Shown: in pieces, positions 57,295 to 64,000 of the stretch | How positions within the stretch are numbered: position 1 is the stretch's first letter | Layout: the number at the start of each line of letters is the position of its first letter | NCBI GenBank assembly: GCA_018350325.1 | Contig: JAEVLN010000024.1 | Span: 899,248 to 963,247 of the forward strand | Reading direction: 5' to 3' | Length of the DNA: 64,000 nucleotides | From: Globodera rostochiensis | Taxonomy: Eukaryota; Nematoda; Chromadorea; Rhabditida; Heteroderidae | Program-made: the position numbers and the translations under genes | Notes under the pieces: generated by a model | Databases searched by the model: none | Told to the model about the DNA's origin: nothing | The model's input: the letters and a program-made list of their open reading frames with translations, nothing else

Positions 57295-57447
57295 TTTTGT
57301 CCTTTCCTCCCGGTTCCGCCGTTTCTTTCCGTAACTAGCGTCCTCTCTGAGCCGAATCGTCTCCTTCTCCTCCCGACTTTGTTGACCCTCAAAAAACTGC
57401 CCTCCAATGATAGTCGATCCGTTGTGCTTGAAAATGTCTCCAAAAAT
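57295..57447 (-). CDS. orphan minus-strand exon (copy C)
   Basis: A clean exon: AAATACAG acceptor, 51 codons open, then a GTAAGTG donor, phase 0 at both ends. It reads IFGDIFKHNG, STIIGGQFFEGQQ, then a Lys/Arg/Glu-rich end (KKRRNREERTK). The composition suggests a nuclear or coiled-coil protein, but I do not recognise it and found no neighbouring exons. The plus-strand frame over it is a shadow. Confidence 0.45.
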
Positions 57448-57609
57448 CTGTATTTAAAAAGAATAAAGTGTTGGATTAAGCGTAAAAGCAAAAATAATAA
57501 AACTAAATCATTTAGAAAACAAAACGCCACTTTTTCCAAGAGGATTTTGTCTAACAAATAAGCTAGAATTTAGCTAATTATTCTTTGTTTCACCCCATGG
57601 TGCCCCAAA

Positions 57610-58140
57610 CAAGGGTTTGCTTCCACGAGATCGGACATTGCCTGAGTGTCTGGTTTCAAAAATCCGCCAGCCGGCTCCTCGACGTAAGAATTCTATTTTG
57701 AAAAAAGGGGGGAAATTCCGTCATAAAGACAGGAGGGATTCGGGTACATGCGTTGTGTCTACAAAAACTTAAACCAACAAAAATTCAAAACAATTTCCTA
57801 TTTTTTCGAATAAAAATTATTTTTTTTTTGTGGACACAACAAATTATACAAAGTAAAATATCGTTGGATGAGCTATTTTTTAGGAAAAAAATGTAGGTAA
57901 TTTACAAAACAAAATTTTTTTGCAAAAGAAAAGGTGACCTGTGTCGCGTCAGCCACCGCGTGGCCTCACTACGCACTGGGCGAAGGTGCCCGAAACAGGG
58001 GCTTGAATGAGAGCCTACATCGTTGTGAAGCTGGGTGGGCGAGCCACTGAAGAATTGGTGTACGGGCTTTCGCTCGGACACCACTCCGACATGCGGAGAT
58101 GGAAGGCCAAGGCGAGAAAGGTTCAGCCATATTTTCAATG
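57610..58140 (+). pseudogene. M41 (FtsH/AFG3-like) peptidase fragment (copy C)
   Basis: Two pieces resemble AAA metalloproteases of the M41 family. 57610-57683 reads VCFHEIGHCLSVWF, compatible with the HExxH zinc site. About 58007-58110 reads KLGGRATEELVYG, like the LGGR.SEE.FFG block with downstream Asp ligands (HHSDMRRW). A 117-base deletion removed the acceptor and the upstream half of the first exon compared with copy D. The AAA ATPase module and the sequence between the two blocks are absent. It is a remnant. Confidence 0.6.
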
Positions 58141-58469
58141 TCTCAAAAAACATACCAAAAAAACCTAGTTATCAAAAAAAAAGCGAGCTTGCCCCAAAAA
58201 AATAACTGGCCCAAAAAAATGAAATTTGTTTTCTAAAAGATTGAAAAGACGGGCCCTGAATGGCGCCGCTTGCCGACCGCCAGACGAACGCGTGCAGAGA
58301 TGGACAGCAGCACTCTGTTCATTGGTTTAAAGCGTCATCTTTTTGATTTTAAAGGATTTTTATTTTATTTTTTGTATGTAATTGAAATCTTTTACATTTC
58401 TATATATGTCATTAATAAATTTTGGTAAAAGTGTAGAATATGAATAGGTAAATCTCGTTCATACGTCCA

Positions 58470-58592
58470 GAGACTCAAAATCGAACGAAATATATATCAA
58501 TCGACTCCTCTCGGTCTACAATATAAGAATCCGGAAAAAAAAATTTTTGCGGCAACCAGTGCCTGAAGACAAACCTGGGACTGAAGTAGAGT
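58470..58592 (+). repeat. foldback-family arm (copy C)
   Basis: Contains CAAAATCGAACGAAATATAT, GACTCCTCTCGGTCTACAAT and CTGGGACTGAAGTAGAGT. It is related to the left arm at 8444. It ends exactly where the hAT fragment begins. Confidence 0.65.
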
Positions 58593-58599
58593 GCGGCAA

Positions 58600-59337
58600 A
58601 ATTGGTTTTGCGGATCCCGCTGCGGGATTACAAATCAAAATCTCGTTCACTTGCGATGCTTGTGCAGGGAGCTGAAACGTAACGGCGAGCAAATGCAGCG
58701 AGTTTTGGAAACTTTTTCTCATTGTTGCACCACCATTGCAGCGGATCCACGCTCATCTCAACACAATCACCACTTTTGTAGGCCAGCAGTTCGTCGGAAA
58801 TGCCATTGCAAGTAGATTGAGCTGGAATAACACAACATTTTACATTGTTTGCTACTGCTAGCAATATTTTGCATGAACCTTGCGTCTAACCTTATGAACG
58901 CATCTTTAGTCGTGTCCAAAGTCCAAATGTCTGTAGTAAAACTGATTTGCTCCATCGTCGTTACTTCCGACTTCACTTTTTCTTTCACAATTTTGTAAAC
59001 CCCTGGCAATGCCCTGTAATGGCTTTTATCTCGTAGATTTCGGACTGATTCGGACAAGCAATTTGAAAGTTGGATGATTGATAACGCGGAATGGAATATT
59101 ACAGCACACAGAAAAGTTCACAATTTTTTTATCAAGCACACTGAGAGTACCTGAAATGTAAATTGTGAAATGCTTTAAACATAATTAGAAAATGACCCGA
59201 GCTGCGAGTGACAAAATTTGTGATTTTGTTTGATTCGCTTTGCTTTGACTTGCCTCCTTCAATCTTATCAAATTTCTCCGCATATGATGACCCCGCGTGT
59301 TTCGTAAACAGATGAGTTTTAGACCTTTGATACTTCG
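58600..59337 (-). mobile_element. internally deleted hAT (ZBED-like) transposon
   Basis: On the minus strand, from right to left, three hAT pieces are seen. About 59337-59200 has a BED-finger-like end (KTHLFTKH..SSYAEKFDKI). 59057-58870 is a transposase N-terminal region (SFTTDIWTLDTTKDAFI, as in the TTDIWT motif of hAT proteins). 58750-58628 is a hAT C-terminal dimerisation block (LQWWCNNEKKFPKLAAFARR, then CTSIASERDF). Most of the catalytic core is missing and the pieces are in different frames, so it is not autonomous. It separates copies C and D. Confidence 0.75.
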
Positions 59338-59338
59338 A

Positions 59339-60471
59339 TTCCGAAAGGACAAAAGGGCACAAGGTTAATGGCTTCCGGGCCCGGACAAATTTTAAAACGT
59401 TTTCAATTTCAGGTGCAAGACTTTGTACAGAGGAGTCCGGCACAGAAATGATCATTTCTGCGCATCTGAATGGCATGAACAATGTCAAAATTGAACTAAC
59501 TTATGAGACGGGTGAGAATTGGGCTTTTTGGGTATTTTTCGTTAACCGGAACTGAACAGTGAACTTTTTGGGTTGGTTTTATGTATATAATGGAGCAAAA
59601 ATTTGTTAATGTTTATGATTAGTGTTATTTTTTCTGCTGTTTTGTTTTAATTAGTTATGCACGAAAAAGATATTTTTTAGCCGGAAGTTTTGCACTATTC
59701 GTACTTTTAAAAAATTGGGCTTAGAAAATAAATTATGCAGCCAATCCAAAAATTCAGATGGTGCCAAAATTGTTCGGTCTGATGAATGTCCAGATCCTCG
59801 CGACCTGTTTATTAAAGAAAGAAATCCCGGCCAGCCCGTTACATGCAACGTCGATGATTTAAAGAGCAAACAAATACCATGTTCTCGAAAAAATGAGATT
59901 TATGCATGCCGTCTTGCCAATTACACTGCGCTGGTAACTGTTTCGAATTTTGTTAAATATGAGTCGACGGAACGCAATAGAGCTGTTCGAGACTTGAAAT
60001 TTACCGAGAACCGAGACCGAGAAATGACACCGAGACCGAGAAATGACCCCGGAACTCGAGACTAAGACCCAAGAAAACCGAGAAATTTCTCGACTCGAGA
60101 ATTGAGACAGAGAATCTCGAACAGCTCTAGTGCGCAATCTCTCTATTTTAATACACGGAAGGCTAAATTAAACAAAAGATGGTGTGTGCTAAATACGGGA
60201 AAGAAATGCACCCTTGCTGATTTGCATTGATCAATTTCTACAGTTAATTTTAAAATAATTTCTTATAAAATTTTTAGGTTAACGGTCGCCCCACGAATAA
60301 AACACAAATCTTTATTGAATGCTTCGTAAGTCTTTTTTTGTTGTTAATTTTGTCTAATAAATTTAACAGAAACGTGAAGACAACCCAACGAAATTTTGGG
60401 GCTATTGGGAGGACAAGGCTCAAGACCCAATTCACATTGACGATATCCAATGTGTGCAACCATATCCATAA
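59339..60471 (+). pseudogene. astacin 3' fragment (copy D)
   Basis: Holds the end of one CUB exon (to about 59364), the next CUB exon with a 48-base in-frame deletion (GACTTTGT joined to ACAGAGG near 59427), and the last three exons (59725-59933, 60278-60325 and 60370-60471). There is no catalytic domain, so it is a 5'-truncated pseudogene. Confidence 0.8.
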
Positions 60472-61078
60472 CAATTTATTTGTGTTTAACCTCTTTTTAA
60501 CGCGTCATCTTTTGATTTTTAAAGGGGTTTTATTTTATTTTTTGTATGTAATTCATTTTTTTGATCAAAATTTTGAATTGTAAATCTTTTACATTTTATG
60601 TATGTCATTAATAAATTTTGTGTGGGTAAAGTGTGGATGGAATATGGGTACTTCACAAAATGGGCAAATTACATATCAATCGACTCCTCGCTGAACCTAA
60701 CGCCCGAATCCGACAACTTTTTGCGGAAACCACTTTGAAATAGAGTCCGGCGCGGGAGCGGAACACCGCGCGGAACTAAATCCGGAAAGTCGCGCAAATT
60801 CAAAATCTTTTGTTGCTTTTTTCGCAAAAAAGTAGAAACTAGTGCACGGATCCGGACCAGATCCCGGCCGGATTTCCGATCAAAATGGGTTGAGCACTTA
60901 GGGATTCCAATCCGGAAAACTTCTCCGGCATAATCCTGTAAATCCGGGTACAAATCCGGATCCGGAGAATTATGTACACGCATTTTAATTATAGCTTTAC
61001 CCCTAATTGTCCTTGTAATTAACAACAACAAAAAAAGTTACTCGAACTAGCTCTACCCGATGCCGTAAGAGTTTGAAT

Positions 61079-61312
61079 TAGGGTTGGACGGGACCGGGAC
61101 TTTTGGAAAAAACCGGGACTGGGACTAAATTTGGTCCCGGTCAAAAAAAACCGGGACTTCTGGACAAAAACAAGAAAAAAAATCATTTTGTAAAAACCGG
61201 GACTTTTATAGTAGGTTTTTAAAGGAATTTTGAAAAACCGGGACCAAAATTTCAGTACCAAAATTTGAAAAATGGACCAATTCAGTACTGGTCCCGGTCC
61301 CGTCCAACCCTA
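61079..61312. mobile_element. GC-rich MITE, copy D
   Basis: Duplicate of 48618-48850 with one extra A in the interior and the same ends and GTTTGAAT flanks. Confidence 0.8.
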
Positions 61313-61671
61313 GTTTGAATATATTCAATTTTTTGTTCCAAAAGAATTATAAAGATAAATCTAAAGAAATTTTTCTTTAATTAAAATCCGCTTTATTAGA
61401 CAAATTAGTGGTTACTATATACAAATTTAGTTGGATTGCCTTATTGAATGCGTGGGAAAGCTGTGAAAATGTGGACCACTAAAGATGGGCTTTTTAGGGG
61501 GGTTTGCAATTTTGAATTTTAGCAAACATTCCGGCACATTTTAGACAAATAACAAATTCATTTTTATGTTTTTTACTTGAATATTTAAATTTTCTGTCTA
61601 GTCGGCTAAAATAATTATTTTTAAATTAAAACATCTTATTTTGACCCTCCGCCCCCCCATCTATTTTAAAA

Positions 61672-62358
61672 ATGATTAGCCTTATCGCTTTTGCCATTGT
61701 TATGTTGTCTGTTGCCGAGGGTAAGGACAATTGGGCAAAGTTTCAGTAATTAAATATGCCCCTAAGGCCTGAAATGCGGCGTCAAATGCGACGTCGGCGA
61801 AAAGTTCAGCCAGGACACACTGGACGAGTTCGATTGCGTCGTCGATGGACACCAATGCGTTTACGCCGAGTGTTTGGGGGGGACAAAGTAAATGAATTTC
61901 GTGTTAAGCCAAGACGACGTCCCGACATCCTCACATCATCTTTTGCCGCGATGTCGAGACCACCACAACCGGCGGCTCGTCAGCGTTTTGCCACAAAACT
62001 TTTTTTGCGGATTTTTTATTTTATTCTTTGTGATTGAATTGTTGATGTAAAAGAGAAAACATTATTATTAATATTTCTATTTGTGTAATAAATATTTCAG
62101 TTAGTCAATATAAATGCGTGGTGCAAAAGTGCGACAGTTTTGCTTTGCCGAACCAATTGCGCGCTTTCATCCGCGTCGTCTCCAGCACGTCGTTGGTGTC
62201 AAAGTGAGCGGGCAACACGCCCAACCCGAATTGGAAATTTTTTTTTTCATTTTAGGAGGGGCCTTCTTTCTCCTGGTTATGCCAAATACCGTACTATTTC
62301 GTTTACCTTTCGTAAACCAAATGCCCAAAAAGGTCCAGAAAGTCGGTGCCATGCATAA
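61672..62358 (+). CDS. small secreted cysteine-rich peptide (copy D)
   Basis: Exons 61672-61720 and 61767-61891 repeat the 49208 gene at offset 12464 with signal peptide, cysteine pattern and TAA unchanged. Downstream exon-like frames run to a TAA near 62358. Confidence 0.6.
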
Positions 62359-62585
62359 ACTGGGCCGGATAAAATGTGTGGGTGAAATGGTGAAGATGAA
62401 TGCGTCCAATTTTCCTTGAACTTTGAGACCGGTTGCCGTTGTTCAGTCACAAAATTCCTAAATTATAAAATGAATAAAACAAAATTGGACTAACTTTTAA
62501 ATGTATAAAGATAATTCAACTATTTTTCTGAAAAACCTCTCAATTTTGAGATATAATAATATTAAAAACAAATTTGGACACTTAC

Positions 62586-62738
62586 TTTTGTCCTTTCCTC
62601 CCGGTTCCGCCGTTTCTTTCCGTAACTAGCGTCCTCTCTGAGCCGAATCGTCTCCTTCTCCTCCCGACTTTGTTGACCCTCAAAAAACTGCCCTCCAATG
62701 ATAGTCGATCCGTTGTGCTTGAAAATGTCTCCAAAAAT
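62586..62738 (-). CDS. orphan minus-strand exon (copy D)
   Basis: Same 51-codon exon as 57295-57447 at offset 5291, with the same acceptor and GTAAGTG donor. It starts IFGDIFKHNG and ends KKRRNREERTK. Partner exons were not found. Confidence 0.45.
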
Positions 62739-62906
62739 CTGTATTTAAAAAGAATAAAGTGTTGGATTAAGCGTAAAAGCAAAAATAATAAAACTAAATC
62801 ATTTAGAAAACAAAACGCCACTTTTTCCAAGAGGATTTTGTCTAACAAATAAGCTAGAATTTAGCTAATTATTCTTTGTTTCACCCCATGGTGCCCCAAA
62901 TTTTAG

Positions 62907-63520
62907 GTAAAACAACAATGACCCGCCAACAAAAAATAGCGGCTCGGGCCCGCGGAGAAACCACCCAACGCTTTAACCAACTGCACCGAGCTGCCAAGGC
63001 TGGTGCGTATAATAAAGCAAGGGTTTGCTTCCACGAGATCGGACATTGCCTGAGTGTCTGGTTTCAAAAATCCGCCAGCCGGCTCCTCGACGTAAGAATT
63101 CTATTTTGAAAAAAGGGGGGAAATTCCGTCATAAAGACAGGAGGGATTCGGGTACATGCGTTGTGTCTACAAAAACTTAAACCAACAAAAATTCAAAACA
63201 ATTTCCTATTTTTTCGAATAAAAATTATTTTTTTTTTGTGGACACAACAAATTATACAAAGTAAAATATCGTTGGATGAGCTATTTTTTAGGAAAAAAAT
63301 GTAGGTAATTTACAAAACAAAATTTTTTTGCAAAAGAAAAGGTGACCTGTGTCGCGTCAGCCACCGCGTGGCCTCACTACGCACTGGGCGAAGGTGCCCG
63401 AAACAGGGGCTTGAATGAGAGCCTACATCGTTGTGAAGCTGGGTGGGCGAGCCACTGAAGAATTGGTGTACGGGCTTTCGCTCGGACACCACTCCGACAT
63501 GCGGAGATGGAAGGCCAAGG
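62907..63520 (+). pseudogene. M41 (FtsH/AFG3-like) peptidase fragment (copy D)
   Basis: Exon 62907-63091 follows ATTTTAG, reads TMTRQQKIAARARGETTQR, then FNQLHRAAKAGA and VCFHEIGHCLSVWF (HExxH intact), and ends at a GTAAGA donor. It lines up with the segment before and around the zinc site of AFG3/paraplegin-type proteases (HEAGHAV..W). A second block at about 63415-63520 reads KLGGRATEELVYG and HHSDMRRW, like the downstream ligand region. The ATPase domain and the linking region are absent and the two blocks do not join cleanly. It is probably a captured gene fragment; a short expressed protein is not excluded. Confidence 0.6.
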
Positions 63521-63877
63521 CGAGAAAGGTTCAGCCATATTTTCAATGTCTCAAAAAACATACCAAAAAAACCTAGTTATCAAAAAAAAAGCGAGCTTGC
63601 CCCAAAAAAATAACTGGCCCAAAAAAATGAAATTTGTTTTCTAAAAGATTGACAAGACGGGCCCTGAATGGCGCCGCTTGCCGACCGCCAGACGAACGCG
63701 TGCAGAGATGGACAGCAGCACTCTGTTCATTGGTTTAAAGCGTCATCTTTTTGATTTTAAAGGATTTTTATTTTATTTTTTGTATGTAATTGAAATCTTT
63801 TACATTTCTATATATGTCATTAATAAATTTTGGTAAAAGTGTAGAATATGAATAGGTAAATCTCGTTCATACGTCCA

Positions 63878-64000
63878 GAGACTCAAAATCGAACGAAATA
63901 TATATCAATCGACTCCTCTCGGTCTACAATATAAGAATCCGGAAAAAAAAATTTTTGCGGCAACCAGTGCCTGAAGACAAACCTGGGACTGAAGTAGAGT
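63878..64000 (+). repeat. foldback-family arm (copy D), reaches the edge
   Basis: Same sequence as 58470-58592, ending GACTGAAGTAGAGT at the window edge. Confidence 0.65.

Larger units (their letters stand above)
54054..58592 (+). repeat. segmental duplication, copy C
   Basis: It begins at TCTGCTGTTTTGTTTTAATT, inside the last large astacin intron (equivalent to 47184), and continues beyond the end of copy A through the minus-strand exon, M41 fragment and foldback arm. It ends at the hAT fragment. It has an extra 290-base internal tandem duplication and a 117-base deletion relative to copy D. Confidence 0.9.
59338..64000 (+). repeat. segmental duplication, copy D (continues off the edge)
   Basis: It starts at TTCCGAAAGGACAAAAGGGC in the CUB region (equivalent to about 46844) and runs to the window end at the same position where copy C met the hAT fragment. 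It therefore extends further left than copy C and lacks C's 290-base tandem duplication and 117-base deletion. Confidence 0.9.

Noticed and set aside
57283..57561. Plus-strand 92-codon frame (copies C and D) starting MDTYFCPF
   Set aside because: It is the antisense of the well-bounded minus-strand exon at 57295-57447 and lacks splice or start context.

Overview
This window looks like a nematode nuclear genome. It is strongly AT-rich. Genes are split into many short exons with mostly GT-AG introns, and the reconstructed exons join in phase. The gene families fit: an astacin with prodomain, EGF and CUB parts, a nematode-type serpentine chemoreceptor, a GH37 trehalase and a cathepsin B. Several small signal-peptide proteins would suit a parasitic (perhaps tylenchid, plant-parasitic) nematode, but that is inference. 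No bacterial operon, rRNA or CRISPR array is visible.

Layout. 1-6.8 kb: AT-rich, with only isolated exon-like pieces. 7.3-10.9 kb (+): an unrecognised multi-exon gene whose 3' end is duplicated at 12.6-14.3 kb. 14.4-18.9 kb: an inverted duplication carrying two copies of a small secreted cationic peptide gene, with a secreted Gly/Phe/Gln-rich gene in the loop. 20.3-21.5 kb: a secreted protein with about 20 tandem nonapeptides, plus a MITE-broken relative at 22.2-22.7 kb. 23.8-25.1 kb: a 7TM chemoreceptor. 26.5-29.5 kb (-): a 600-residue protein with an N-terminal signal peptide and a C-terminal RING finger. 32.4-36.5 kb: a trehalase broken by a MITE in an exon and by loss of an exon. 36.6-38.7 kb: a cathepsin B-like peptidase directly behind it. 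41.4-43.6 kb: an unrecognised secreted protein with a minisatellite intron. 44.5-64.0 kb: a nearly identical segmental array of four copies (A-D). It carries astacins (two with every exon from the prodomain onward, two 5'-truncated), three copies of a small secreted cysteine-rich gene, an M41/AFG3-like peptidase fragment, a minus-strand exon and an internally deleted hAT transposon. The array runs off the right edge.

Non-coding sequence is full of non-autonomous elements. At least five have terminal inverted repeats and exact 8-bp target duplications (hAT type), and there are several long foldbacks and minisatellites.

Working view: much of the window encodes secreted proteins (two peptidase families, a RING protein, cationic, cysteine-rich and repeat peptides), reshaped by recent duplication and MITE insertion. 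All gene models were built by eye from splice sites and phase. Untranslated regions, first exons and the most N-terminal residues are often unresolved.
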